64,000 bases of DNA. Origin: Ectobius pallidus. Taxonomy: Eukaryota; Arthropoda; Insecta; Blattodea; Ectobiidae. A program made the position numbers and the translations under genes. The notes under the pieces were generated by a model. The model did no database searches. It was not told the DNA's origin and saw only the letters and a program-made list of their open reading frames with translations. Position 1 is the stretch's first letter. Each line of letters starts with the position of its first letter. This document shows, in pieces, positions 23,908 through 34,830 of the stretch. The stretch is taken from NCBI GenBank assembly GCA_964059195.1, contig CAXKWD010000009.1:46285160-46349159 (forward strand), written 5' to 3'.

Positions 23908-24231
23908 ATGTCCGCTTTGGATTTAGGTGCCGTAGCTGCTGCTGCTGCAGCTGTTGTTATTTTGCGACAAAGACGAAACCGTAAGAAGAAAATTCAATTG
24001 TATTGTAATCACAAAGTTGGCAATGTAGTTGACCTTTCACAAAAATATGAAAGTCAAACAGCAGTAAAATTGGTCATGGCAATCAATCTTTCATTTCCAG
24101 AATATCGTTCGAAAATGTACGCAGTAGGAACAACTCTGATCACCAGTAGGTACTATTTCGAACAGTGGCATTTTCAACGAACGAACTGCTTTCTTCCAAA
24201 TATAATTTTATTTATTATTAATTACCAATAA
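23908..24231 (+). pseudogene. Harbinger transposase N-terminal fragment
   Basis: The 107-residue frame starts MSALDLGAVAAAAAAVVIL followed by a basic RQRRNRKKK stretch. A hydrophobic Ala-rich start followed by an Arg-rich stretch is typical of the first residues of PIF/Harbinger nucleases. After about residue 45 the family similarity fades and the frame ends in AT-rich sequence, so the catalytic core is deleted. It lies 163 bp inside the left terminal repeat, where the nuclease gene normally begins. Strong in context, weak on its own. Confidence 0.5.
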
Positions 24232-24254
24232 TATGAGCGTAATATTTGTCACAT

Positions 24255-24500
24255 TTTGAATAGGTAGCTGGCAGGATTAGGGCATGTGGTCAGCATGCCG
24301 AATCCTACTGCAGTTGTTGATAGCTTACTGAACCGAAGCCGCTACTTCTTTATGAATTAGCTCCTCGGTTGGTGTCACGAGACTGAATGCACCCCGTTCC
24401 AGTTGGCCCTACCTCAGAAAAATTTGAGGAGGTACCGGGGTTCGAACCCAGACTTGCGGGTCCGTAGTCAGCAACCACTAGACTAGGGGCTAAAGAGGAC
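24255..24500 (-). mobile_element. tRNA-derived SINE, family IV, inside the Harbinger element
   Basis: On the minus strand CCCCTAGTCTAGTGGTTGC is a near-consensus A-box region and GGTTCGAACCCC a perfect B box. The body carries GGCATGCTGACCACATGCCC, also found at about 39149-39168 on the minus strand. Its position inside the Harbinger element shows it inserted after that element. Confidence 0.75.
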
Positions 24501-24659
24501 TTTTGCAGAAAAACACTATTTTTAAATAGATTTTCCAATTAATACAAAAGAAAATAAATAAATGTGAATTAGTGCATTTTAAGAAAAGATGTAATGCAAA
24601 TAAATTTATACAACGCACTGAAATTAATAATGTTTGCTATATATCGCTTTGTTGTTTGT

Positions 24660-24880
24660 CTTTGTATAGTGCAGCTATTCATTGCATGGGCAGGCGGCAT
24701 CAAAGGAATAAACCATTAAGTCAGTGTTTATGTTAACTGATGTAACCAAGTCGGCCTTGGCTTCTGCTTTCCAAAACAAAAGCAACGTTGTTATCATTGA
24801 CCTCAGTTCTTCCCTCGGTTGAATCAATTCACACGTGTTATTGTTTATTGTAACTATCGCAGGAAATGAAACTTGAGCAG
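24660..24880. repeat. repeat shared with 62343-62575
   Basis: Long matches in the same order link this segment with 62343-62575: GGCGGCATCAAAGGAATAAA, TTTCCAAAACAAAAGCAACG, TCAGTTCTTCCCTCGGTT, GAATCAATTCACACGT. On the minus strand it encodes VYSFDAACPCNE here and a similar peptide in the other copy, so it may be a coding part of the Harbinger family rather than simple spacer. Confidence 0.6.
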
Positions 24881-25178
24881 TCTGAAATACTTTGAAATGT
24901 ATATATAGAAACAATTTCAGTCAACTTATTTTAGTAGATAGGAAGTTAATTGAGTGAGCATTGAATAATTGTATCATTAAAAAGGGTAAATATCTCAATT
25001 GTTTATGCTATTTTTCGAGTGCCAATATAAGGAATAGTTACTTGCTTATTTGGGGGGGGGGAGAACTAGAATAACTCTGTCAAAATTATAAACAATTTTC
25101 GGTGTCATATTAGTGTCCAATATTATGTTTTATGAAGACGGCTAAACTCGTTTGTTTAAAAAGCCTAAAAAGGTCTAT

Positions 25179-25418
25179 TCATTGAAATAATACCACTGCT
25201 CTACTCTGCTGGACTCTACGAAAGTATGATCGGAGGCTTTTTATTTTATTTAGCACCGCTTTCGTTGTTCCCAAAGCGTATTTGTCCCTTAGAAACTGTA
25301 AGGAATCGCTCCTTTTTGTCCTGTCCTTGTAGTCCGGGAAGCTAGCCATCCACAAACACGGATACGAGCGATAATCCTCCACGAACTCAATATTCTTTTC
25401 ATTAGACCACTCCGCCAT
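25179..25418 (-). CDS. MADF-domain DNA-binding protein of a Harbinger element
   Basis: The 79-residue product starts MAEWSNEKNIEFVEDYRSYP, then LWMASFPDYKDRTKR and LRDKYALGTTKAVLNKIKSL, RSYFRRVQQS. The spacing of hydrophobic residues, LW and Y-K-D-R, and the final L-R-x-x-[YF] are those of a MADF (Myb/SANT-like, Adf-1 type) domain, covering nearly the whole frame. In PIF/Harbinger elements the second gene encodes a Myb-like or MADF protein that binds the element ends and helps import the transposase. The frame stops right after the domain (RAVVLFQ), so it is probably truncated; full-length proteins are usually 200-300 residues. The start is 226 bp inside the right terminal repeat. Confidence 0.7.
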   Translation of the reverse strand: MAEWSNEKNIEFVEDYRSYPCLWMASFPDYKDRTKRSDSLQFLRDKYALGTTKAVLNKIKSLRSYFRRVQQSRAVVLFQ

Positions 25419-25647
25419 TATGAAAAATCAGAGCAGAGCCTTGGAAGACGCACGACTGTTGCACGTAGCTCCCCGTTTCAAATGGGGAGCTACTTGCGCC
25501 TACGTCCACCGGCGCAAGGAGGTCCGTGCGCACAGATTCCACGCATGCCTCACCCTGCACCTTTGCATGCCCCGGCTTGCATCTCCACCTGCCAGGCGCA
25601 AGCCTCTTGTGCGCATGCAACGTTGCACAGGTGTGAACGCGGCTTTA

Positions 25648-26086
25648 GGAAAACCCAAAAAACCCACATTTGGAATGATAGGCAATATGCCAATTCTCGA
25701 TAATTCGAAAATAAAATAGCTCCACAAGTTTCCGGGTACCGGTAACCGTGATATATATTCTATCATTGACACTAACACACCGAACTAAATCTCTTACAGA
25801 TGCCAATACGCTATTGCAACTGTTGCTATTGTTGAGTCGGAAACTGGAATAAGTAATTACATTACACCTTCATTTAAAGTTATCGAAAATAAATTAAAGC
25901 GAGTGATTGTGTCTTTAAAGAAACGGTAAACATTTTCAACATCTTTAAATGAGTGAGTTTTGTTGATTTTATTTCTGACTTCCTAAATGACTGTAGCAGA
26001 ATATTATAACCATAAGCCAACTGAATCCTGTTTCTCAGCTGATTTTTCGTCTGCAAAAATGCTGTGGAGCGACTTCTCAATGGCAC

Positions 26087-26119
<33 letters not shown>

Positions 26120-27239
26120 CTGTGTCTGTGTGCGTGGGCGCGCGCACATGGGCGAGTGTGTATTCAAAAGATGGTCGCATGTCAACCCTAACCATTCGCT
26201 AAAGAAGCAGAGTTGCTGTGCCATGCTATACAACACAACTATTGCACATTTCTGAGAAAGGACTGTCAGGTGTGAATATGTTCAGTTAGAGAAGAAATAA
26301 CTGCAGCAATCGTTGATGTGCGATTATTCCTGACGTGATGATAAGCACTGCGTTTGCAGTGTACTATTGCTGACAGTACATACACAATCAAATAGTAATC
26401 ACATCTATCATCAATAATTTTGATCAGACTGTGACTGTGTCCCGTGATAATTTAATGCCTAGCGGCATTCACAGGATAGCAGGGAATGTATTGAAATTTG
26501 TTCTATTGTCGACTGTTGACTTATTTCACGTAATTTGCATTGCTTGTGAAAACAAACGTTTCCGTTACATCTCTTACATGTATTTACGTATCAGAAGACT
26601 CTGAAATCAGCTACAAGTGTCAGTCCGCTTATTTTCCCCTACCTGTAAACTTAAAAAATAAAAAACAAATAAAAAGGTAAATTAAAAAAAAAAAAAAAAA
26701 AAAAGTCTATCGAATGAAGTCTTTCTCCACACAAAATAGTTACAAAATGTTTTAGTTCAATCCAATCTAATATTTTTAGTCTTTTTTGTCTACGTACTTC
26801 ATAGTCCATGTTTAATAATTGTTAAATTGATATAAACATCATAGGGTATATTTTTAAGTAAATTACATTATTATTCCCGCAGTCAAACTGCTTTTCATTT
26901 ATGCTGGCATCACATTCTACTCTTGTACTAAAGACATCAATTCAGTGGAAGTTTACCTACGTTTCGAGGTCTGTCGTTAGTACCTCCAGAATGTTTCCCC
27001 TTATTAAGGCAGCGCGAGGTTCATTTGTTTGTTTGTTTGTTTGTTTTCTTTTTAAGTTCCTACCACAACATTGTATGCAACAATAAATTCCAAATTTATT
27101 CTCAAGACGTATGTGTGCTCATTTCCCTTAAAAGCTTACAGTGACGTGTATAGGCCTAATGATATTTGTGGTTCAAGTTATATCGTGTTTTTCGCTCGAC
27201 CAATATGATCTATTCCCATATTTGCTGTAGAAATATAAT
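25648..27239. other. intergenic DNA, microsatellites only
   Basis: Apart from the GT microsatellite and a poly-A tract (26684-26704), I see no supported feature. The open frames around 26000-26250 are produced by the GT repeat. Confidence 0.45.
26090..26137 (+). repeat. (GT)n microsatellite
   Basis: About 14 GT units, then GTCTGTGTCTGTGTGCGTGG and a GCGCGCGC patch. It creates open frames on both strands that are not genes. Confidence 0.95.
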
Positions 27240-27584
27240 TAATACAATTTATTACTTACTTAATTACTTATTTACTTACTCAATGGCAGTAGACAGTTCT
27301 TAAGCAAGCTAAAGGAGTATTATCTATTTTATGGAACCCGAAGGTTCATTGCCGCACTTACCTGAGCTCGCCATTCAACCCTATTCTGTACTAACGCCAT
27401 CCAACCATCCCTCGCAAATCCTACTTCTTAAATCTATCCTAATATTGTCCTCCCACCTACGTCTAAGTCTCCCAGTCCATTTTTGAGATATATCTTTCCT
27501 CCCCCATGCGCGCAACATGCCCGGCCCATTTCATCCGTGATTTAATTACCCTTACTATATCCGATGACGAGTACTGGTTATGAA

Positions 27585-28604
27585 TAGGGCCCGGATTTGT
27601 ATGTAAAAATGTTTTTTCTTTCCTCATGCGTACATTCCTAAAACAAAGTTTAATATACAAATCGAGGTCCGACAAACGCAATTTCCAAATTTTATTTCAC
27701 ATAAAAACACATATTTCACAAAAAAAGTTATGTGAATAAATATTTTCGATATTTTTTCCATAAATACATATTTTAGTACTTTTTCGGATTTATTATGTAA
27801 TTTTTTCCTGATGCTCACATCAAGGTCCGACAACCGCAAATTGCAAATTTTATTTTACATAAAAACACATGTTTTACAAAAAAGTTATGTGAATAAATAT
27901 TTTCGATATATTCTCCATAAATAAATATTTTAGTACTTTTCCTCATTCTCTTTTAACATTCTACAACAAAAATTTGTATCTCGAAAGAATTCAACAAAAA
28001 TGCTTCACTTGCAAATGAGGTGAGAGTGATTATGAGGGAAGAACAGAACAGAACCCAATCTCAACATTGCGTAATTCACTTAGGGCATAAAGAAATACAA
28101 TACGTTGAAAGGCAACTTAACACTATCTCAGGTTCGAAAATAGAAGTTCTAAGAACAAAATTTAAAGGTATGATTGAGAAAAATGGTGGCAAAGTTTTGG
28201 AAGGCCAAAACATAATTGAATTGATTGTGTGTGTGTGTGTGAGTGTGTTAGTGATCTACCCCTATTCAAATATGCAAGGTTAACATCGTGTGATGTAGAA
28301 CATTCCTTTTCTCAATATAAGGCATTATTCTCGGATATTAGACAAGGATTTGTGATCCATAATCTGGAGATGACATTTGTTGTGCACTGCAACTCCTGTC
28401 AGCATTTTACATCTGATGTTGGCGAGTTTCAATATAATTTGTTCTAGTAAGTTACGAACAATCTGGTGTTTTTGTTTCTTTTTCCATTTTTTTTTTTTAG
28501 TTTTAGCACATATTTTTAAAATTTTAGCACATATTTTTAACATTTTTAGCACATAAAAAATAAGTGTTTTTAAGTTTTTTTAGCACATAAAAATCCAGGC
28601 CCTA
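27585..28604 (+). mobile_element. hAT DNA transposon nested in the LINE
   Basis: The ends are TAGGGCCCGGATTTGTATG and the complement of TAGGGCCTGGATTTTTATG. A perfect 8-bp duplication, GTTATGAA, flanks it (27577-27584, 28605-28612). The 1,020-bp element keeps a transposase C-terminal relic. Its interior contains two diverged tandem copies of about 190 bp (27610-27800 and 27810-27990, sharing ATATTTTCGATATWTT and AAAAACACATRTTT). It belongs with the element at 726-1469 by its ends. Confidence 0.85.
28020..28447 (+). pseudogene. hAT transposase C-terminal relic
   Basis: A first frame (28020-28283) holds an N-terminal part, QHCVIHLGHKEIQYVERQL. A second frame encodes LFKYARLTSCDVEHSFSQYK, then SDIRQGFVIHNLEM and FVVHCNS, ending at 28447. 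The (L)TS-x-D-V-E-R-S-F-S-x-Y-K-x-x-x-S-D-x-R pattern is the C-terminal dimerisation region of hAT transposases, with R changed to H here. The frames shift at the GTGTGTGTGTGTG tract near 28227-28240. The catalytic core and BED finger are gone. Confidence 0.65.
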
Positions 28605-28879
28605 GTTATGAAGCACGTCGATATGCAGTTCTCCCCAGTCCCCATTTTCATCTCTCTTAGGCCCAAATATTTTCGTAAGTACCCAGTTTTCGAACACTCT
28701 CAGATTTCGTTCTTCCCGAAGAGTAAGCGACCATGTCTTAGGCTACATCCATATAATATAACCGGCAGAATAATTGTCTTATAAATTTTTATTTTTAGAT
28801 TTCTGGACAGAAGACGAGAAGATAATATTTTCTCAACTGCATAATATACAATATATTATAATAATACAATAATTATTAT

Positions 28880-29733
28880 TCTATATATATATATATATGA
28901 ATGTATGTGTGTCTGTCCTTTATGCATTACTAAACCATTCATCCGATCGCCATGAAACTTGGTGAAATTATTGAGTACATTCCCGCGCAGGTTTCTGGCA
29001 TAGTACATTATTAGTTTTAGCTTTCGTTCGCGATTTATGAGCGAAATACGGGAAGACGTTCATTTTTTGCGCTCTTAAAGCATAGGGTCTCAGTAATACA
29101 TTTCAGTTGTCATATCAGTTGCAGTTGGCTTTGTCTATTTTTGTCATACCTTGGAAATAAAAGCGTCGCGATCGCTTGAATTTTGTAAACCCACGCTGGT
29201 CGATTAATTTGTTTATAATGTCAAGGAACGCAGATATCTGAAATTTTCAACCTAGACGGCAGGGGGATAATGAATATAGGTCTCAATGCGTAAACATTGT
29301 TCGATTTAAACGACACTCACCATGCAGGGGTTTTTCTGGGCCAGGGAACTCGAATCTGAGGTTATTTTTCCCATGCTGCGCTTTCTAATCGTGGAATTCA
29401 CTTCAAAGCCGGATTTATAGTTGTTTCATTAATTAGGCCTGTCAGTCGTTTAGTTTAGACCTATGAATGTTTCGTGTGCAAAGTGTTAGTAAATATAATG
29501 TTTTTATTATTTTGCTCTTAATTGTTAATCATCCGATTAATTATCGTGGGCGAAGCCGCAGGTATTTTCTATAAGCCATAAAAAGCTATATTTATCGTTT
29601 CCTGAGGAAATAGATTCAGTGTGATAAGTCGTTCTTCCTCATTTCAAATTCTACATACCTATATAATGACCTATAAGTTATTTTCGAATTTACAAAATAC
29701 AAAACCCGAGCGACGCCGGGCCTTTTAAGCTAG
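28880..29733 (+). mobile_element. Helitron-like repeat, second copy
   Basis: It begins near TCTATATATATATATATGA followed by TGTGTGTCTGTCCTTTATG and ATGAAACTTGGTG, sequences common at the 5' ends of arthropod Helitron-like repeats. It ends with a GC hairpin (CCCGAGCGACGCCGGG, 29705-29720), nine bases, and CTAG (29730-29733) followed by T. A second hairpin without CTAG lies at 29545-29560. Around 29310-29410 it matches the Helitron-like element at 8516-9445. The base before TC is T, not A, so the left boundary is uncertain. Confidence 0.5.
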
Positions 29734-29734
29734 T

Positions 29735-32700
29735 TATTTATAATATACTGTATATTAATACAATATATTATAAACGATCATTTGTTATACTTGCCTTTAT
29801 ATATTAATTACGTCATCAAAATCCAGCTGTACAATATTTATTTTTTCGGTATATAGACTGAATTAGATGGCACTACCTTGCAAACCATGAATAATAAAAA
29901 AAATTGTTGGCAATTATCTCAGAGTATTTATTTACTTTTTATTTTGGAAGGCAGATAATTATTTAGAAATTCAAAGCAATTTCCTCGCTGAATCGAGCAG
30001 TTCTGAACAGCAAGTACCTGCAGTGTCTCTGCTTTATGCAAAGGTGAATTAATCGTCGTGCCAGGCCGTAAATATAAAGGCGGCTCCATAAACCTCCCCT
30101 GCTCTCTGCGACAATCTCTGGAAGTTGTCCAGAAGTTAAGAAATTTAGAGGATTCCTCAATTAAACGATATAGGTTTATATGACCATTATCCACTTTAAA
30201 AATTGCAACCTACAATCAAATTTCTTACCTATGCACCTTGCGAGGTGCTTCAATTGATGGAATGTTTGCAATTAGGTTTTTATTTCAGTGTTATAGGACA
30301 CTTTTCTGGCTTTTCCGGGTAGTACTATGAAAGAAAAAACCTTTCCACAGTGAACCCTGATGCTCTCTCGGATATGTAAACATTAATATTAAAAAAAGCC
30401 ATAGGTTGTATTGCAAAATTATGATTTGCGTGTGCGCATGTCTATGTAGGTATGAGTAAACCAAACTTGACATCGCAGTATCAGTACTTATATATCATTA
30501 TTTACTTCTTTGTAAATATGAGTGATCCTAAATGTGGTACTCTGCAATTAAAAATGACTGTTTCATAATCTGAAAGATGTTACGAAAATAAACTTGAGTC
30601 AAAATATTGTATTTTTCATTGTATGCTTCCTTATTCATGCATTGTACAACTGTTAATAATAAATTATATAGAGAAAAATATGTCCTTGGCGGGAACCGAA
30701 CCGAGCATGCCAAGCTGAAAACTCTTTCCGCCCAGTAATTTTTTGTATAAAATATACTGCAGATCATGACGTCTGGGAGATAAAATTGAGATAAAACTGA
30801 AAACCAGTTAATCACTAGGTCTACGGTATACCTTTAACTCTTAAATGCATGATTTTGTTGGGAAAAGAAATTAACTTCTCTGAACGGCTTACAAGCCAGG
30901 AAAAGTAATAAAAAACCGTAAAATAATTAATAAAATGGGGTTTTTCTATGTTATAGATGAGTAACATCGTATGTTAAATGAATATTTCCTAGCACAATGT
31001 TAGTTATGGGAACAAATTTCATAAATAAGAAAATCTAAGTACCTCTTACTTTACAGTTAGTAGGAATAATTAACCAGACTGACCGGCCTTATGGTTCAGA
31101 ATCTATTATTCAAACGAATTATTCTTATCTTAGAGAAATTGTCGGTGGATTGCATTGTAAAATATGGTAGTATTCCTATTTTATTTCCAAAACAATGCGT
31201 AATATAATGAAATATTCATGATAATGATAATAATAATAATAATAATAATAATAACCCGAAATCTAATCCCGCCAAACAAACAATATGACGCAGATCTCTT
31301 CAGTGAGATAAGAAAGAAATCATGTTCATAATAGAACATTCTCTTAAATAACTGTACATTTCAATTCTTGATGCACGATTTTCTTCAATAGAGAAAAATT
31401 AGAAATAAAAGTTTTTATGTAAAAATTTCAAGACTAAGTTATAGAAAGGATATTTATTAGATCCTGAATGGCTATGCGGACGAAATGACTGGAATGAATT
31501 ATATAAAGTATATTGAAAATCATTCTGACAACAATATCCTTTAATTATTACAGAGTGATTAGATTTCGTGCCAACGGCATAATGACCCTCTTAAGTTGAA
31601 TTCACATGTCTGAAGAAACGTCATAATACCCATGTCGAATATGTAGGCTACCGGTGTTATAAAGTCAGTACCATGTTCTTATCTACTGTTAACATACGTT
31701 GGATATTAATAGCATATGGCTCCACTGCATGTGGTTATTGGCGATCTTTTTCTTAATAACCTTTTGTCTCCACTACTGAAAATTGAAATGTCTTACTTGT
31801 TGAAATAATTTCCTGGCAGTTCGAGTCCCCCAGGAGACAATGACCATCCTAAGGTTGAGGTTGCGGAAGTTGATGCTGTGACAGTAACAAATCATGAACT
31901 CTTGCCATATCCTCAATTCTGAAATATATTTTGGTCTTGTTAGGCAATGTTTTTAACTTAGATTTTGAAAATATTGAAATCCACATTTTTGAACTTTTGT
32001 GTGTTGCCCAGTAAATCTCAACACTGATAGGACTGTTCTACATAGTTTCCATGGATAGGCTACATCTTCAGTGGATCCATTTGTACGAATGGGTATGAGT
32101 ATAGTCATTAGCATACACACTGCTGGCCCCATATCCTTCGAGTACCAAAATAATGTAGAGGCATTCGTTACAATGCACATCTATCAAACCGATACACACA
32201 CCTTCATTTTGCATTACCAATGGATTTTCACATTGGTAAGTCAGTTTTGCATGTAGGAGAAAATATCACACATCTATGTAATCTCAAAGCACGATCGGAG
32301 AGAAAAACAGCAGCAATCTGGTAACACTGTTGGGACAAACCAATCCATAGTCATAACTTATTTACGTCATGCTCTCGGAGAACAAAACAATGTCGACACA
32401 TTATAACAAATCACAAACGCAGCTGTGGTTTTGTCGCGATGCAATTCTGAAAATGGCAAAGATTTCCCTCACGTGACGCAACCCCCTCCTCCATCACGGG
32501 GACAGTACCCAAGGGTGTTCAGTCTCCCCTATCCACCTCTCAAGATCCAAAACAAGGCACAAACGGATGAAAGATTACTTTTCGAATAGAGACGTTAAAA
32601 ATGAAAGATTGCTTGACACTGACAAATTAAAGTGAATTCAGAGCATGTTGCATATGAAGACTTGAGGGAGTTTATAGACTTTGATATGTTGTGTGCAATC

Positions 32701-32815
32701 TGTTATCAAGTTATTATAAATAATGTATTTTATGTAAGTTACTGTAATTTCAAGATAACACATCTCAGCTAAAAGTTATGTACTTAAAATTTGCAGACAT
32801 AGGCAATGTGGTAAG
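29735..32815. other. AT-rich intergenic DNA
   Basis: No gene recognised. On the minus strand near 30665-30730, GCATGCTCGGTTCGGTTCCC looks like a tRNA-like B-box region, a possible SINE remnant. A B-box-like CAGTTCGAGTCCCCC lies at 31818-31832. The 29928-30194 minus-strand frame (88 residues) shows no domain I know. An (AAT)n run sits at 31225-31252. Confidence 0.4.
31225..31252. repeat. (AAT)n microsatellite
   Basis: About nine ATA/AAT units. Confidence 0.9.
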
Positions 32816-32819
32816 CACA

Positions 32820-32930
32820 TTTGGGGGGTTTAAATTTAAAAATTTCACCCGAAATTATACTTTTAAACAAACCGATATTTGGGGTTTAAATTTAAAAATG
32901 CTCCCCAAAATTATACTTTTAAACCCTGTG
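32820..32930 (+). repeat. two-copy tandem repeat, about 55 bp
   Basis: GGGGTTTAAATTTAAAAAT followed by a short C-rich stretch and AAATTATACTTTTAAAC occurs twice in a row with small differences. Confidence 0.8.
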
Positions 32931-33319
32931 ACCATTGTACATTGACCCTGCGTACACTGGGTAAAAATGTTATGCTCCTCAGAAGAGATCAGTTAAAAAA
33001 GTGTGATAATCTAGCGATAAAAGTGATGGTACGTGTCAAATAGAGCCCTGTAAGTGGCTACATTTGAGCAAATTCTTACGCGTTATTGACCCAGAAAAAA
33101 ATAATTAAATAAAAATCTGCACAACTTTATATGTAACATACGAATATCTCATTATGGATTAAAGAGTTTCTCAATCTAAAATATACTGCGCAAAAATAGA
33201 TAACTTATCTAGTAAATTACTTTTAAAAAATCGTGGATTACATAGGATTTGCACCGCACAAGGCAAGCCTGCCATACTTTTTTTAAACATTCCATAAACT
33301 GGGTATTGATTGTTATTTC

Positions 33320-33556
33320 AGAAAGAAATAAAAATCCGGTAAACTGATGTAACCTAGTGTCAGAATGTTTTTTTTTAATCAGTGATAATTGCAATTCTGA
33401 TATGCCGAAAATAGGCTTCTCAACCGATTTTCGGGTTAAGCTCCAGATCGATTCATTAAGCAGGGCTTACGGAAGAAAAAGGTCTAGTTTAATCAGAATA
33501 TGTGAAGGAATATGTGCGTAGTGTCATTTGTCAAAGCTAACTGCATTGCAACTTGA
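33320..33556 (+). repeat. dispersed repeat, copy 2
   Basis: Matches 34065-34258 in order: CGGTAAACTGATGTAACC, GTGTCAGAATG, AAGCAGGGCTTACGGAAG, GGTCTAGTTT, ATTTGTCAAAGCTAACTG, ATTGCAACT. The left part also matches 495-547 in inverted orientation. Class unknown. Confidence 0.65.
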
Positions 33557-33956
33557 TCGTCCACGAGTACAGGCGTGTGCTTGTGTGCTCCGCTCATAAC
33601 TTCAATATTTCAATTAAAATTATCTCAAAAACAAACAATCGAAATATTAAAACGAAATTTCAATGTTAATTAAGTGTGCAAAATATTTAGATTCTAGGAC
33701 AAGTGGTTTAGCATATTTGTGGAACAGTTGAGTGTATGCTCATGCCGCTAATTTCTGTTCTTCAATTTTGAAAAAACTACAAATTTCTAAATTTAGGATA
33801 ATATTTTAACATAATATATGATTCAATATTTTAAAATAACCTATACAATCAACTGCAATGAATAAACTAAATTAAGCTTTTTTTAAAAAAAATGACTAGC
33901 TGGGTTCGGCACACGGATTGAATCTGATTCTGTCATTAGAATAAAGAATAAGCGTC

Positions 33957-34005
33957 TAAAAAAAGAGAGGGAGGGGAGAGAGAGAGGGGGGGAAGGAGAG
34001 ATTTC
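33957..34005 (+). repeat. GA-rich low-complexity tract
   Basis: Purine-only tract of A and G, including a G7 run. Confidence 0.9.
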
Positions 34006-34064
34006 GGTAAGCGTAATAAAATACCACTACAATCTTGTGTTAAATAATTGACGCTAACTGGTTT

Positions 34065-34258
34065 TACTGTAAATAAAATCAGGTAAACTAATGTAACAAA
34101 GTGCCAGAATGCAGAAAATAAGTTAAGTTATTTTTGTTATCGATTTCAGAGTTAAGTTCCAGATCGTTTCATTTAAGCAGGGCTTACGGAAGGACAGAGG
34201 TCTAGTTTGATAAGCATATGTGAAGAGTTATTTGTCAAAGCTAACTGTATTGCAACTC
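34065..34258 (+). repeat. dispersed repeat, copy 3
   Basis: Direct partner of 33320-33556, with small deletions. Confidence 0.65.
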
Positions 34259-34790
34259 CCAAAGCCGTACATGAAGACTCTAAAACAATAAGTTGTCATG
34301 AGAGCTGATTTGCATTTGATAATTTTTTCTAATATACTACCATAAAATAGGCGCTAGATTGAGCATTACTTCGGAACCGGTCAACCAATTGGTCCAATAT
34401 AAATAGGCTTCTTCCCATGGACTTTTAAATGCGTATTCCAAGTTTCATGTAAATACGATAAATAAAGCGTATTTGAGTTATCGCGCGTACAGACGGAGAG
34501 ACAGTTGGACAGACATTTTTCCGTCCATCACACAATCTCATAAAGTACCATTCTGGCAATTAAAAAGTAAAGTTAAAAGCTATTCTTGATAATAAATATC
34601 TGAGAGAAATAATTGCAAGATTGTTAAGCTTGGACAAAGTAATTTTATAATTTATTTTTTAAATTAAGAAATTATAGTCCTATTAATTCAATGACTTGCT
34701 TGTAATGAGTTAATATTATTATATTTTCTGATTGAAGAATAAAGCTTAAGCGAAATAATAATAGTGTTTTATTATGTATAATGTCTGAAA

Positions 34791-34792
<2 letters not shown>

Positions 34793-34830
<38 letters not shown>
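34793..34830. repeat. (ATT)n microsatellite
   Basis: About 12 perfect ATT units. Confidence 0.95.

Larger units (their letters stand above)
23745..25644 (+). mobile_element. PIF/Harbinger transposon, internally deleted
   Basis: Terminal inverted repeats: AGCCGCGTTCACACCTGTGC at 23745 and its exact complement ending at 25644. Both ends are flanked by TTA (23742-23744, 25645-25647), the 3-bp duplication typical of PIF/Harbinger. It holds a transposase N-terminal fragment (plus strand) and a MADF-domain gene (minus strand), the two-gene layout of this superfamily. At 1.9 kb it is shorter than complete elements, and the DDE catalytic region is missing. Subterminal DNA is GC-rich with repeated GCGCATGCAACG motifs. 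A SINE is inserted at about 24255-24500. Confidence 0.85.
27240..28870 (-). mobile_element. RTE-like LINE copy 2, split by a hAT insertion
   Basis: The minus-strand LINE occupies 27240-27576 and 28613 to about 28870. Left of the hAT are the (TTAC)n tail, 3' UTR and the SSDIVRVIKSRMKWAGHVARM coding tail (in part). Right of it, on the minus strand, TIILPVILYGC and KIFGPKRDE-like sequence encode the end of the reverse transcriptase and connector region, with frameshifts. The two parts are contiguous once the hAT (27585-28604) and one copy of its 8-bp duplication are discounted. The copy is 5'-truncated near 28870 in AT-rich sequence. Confidence 0.75.

Noticed and set aside
25987..26255. Several overlapping frames with Cys/Val or His/Thr runs
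   Set aside because: Produced on both strands by the (GT)n microsatellite.
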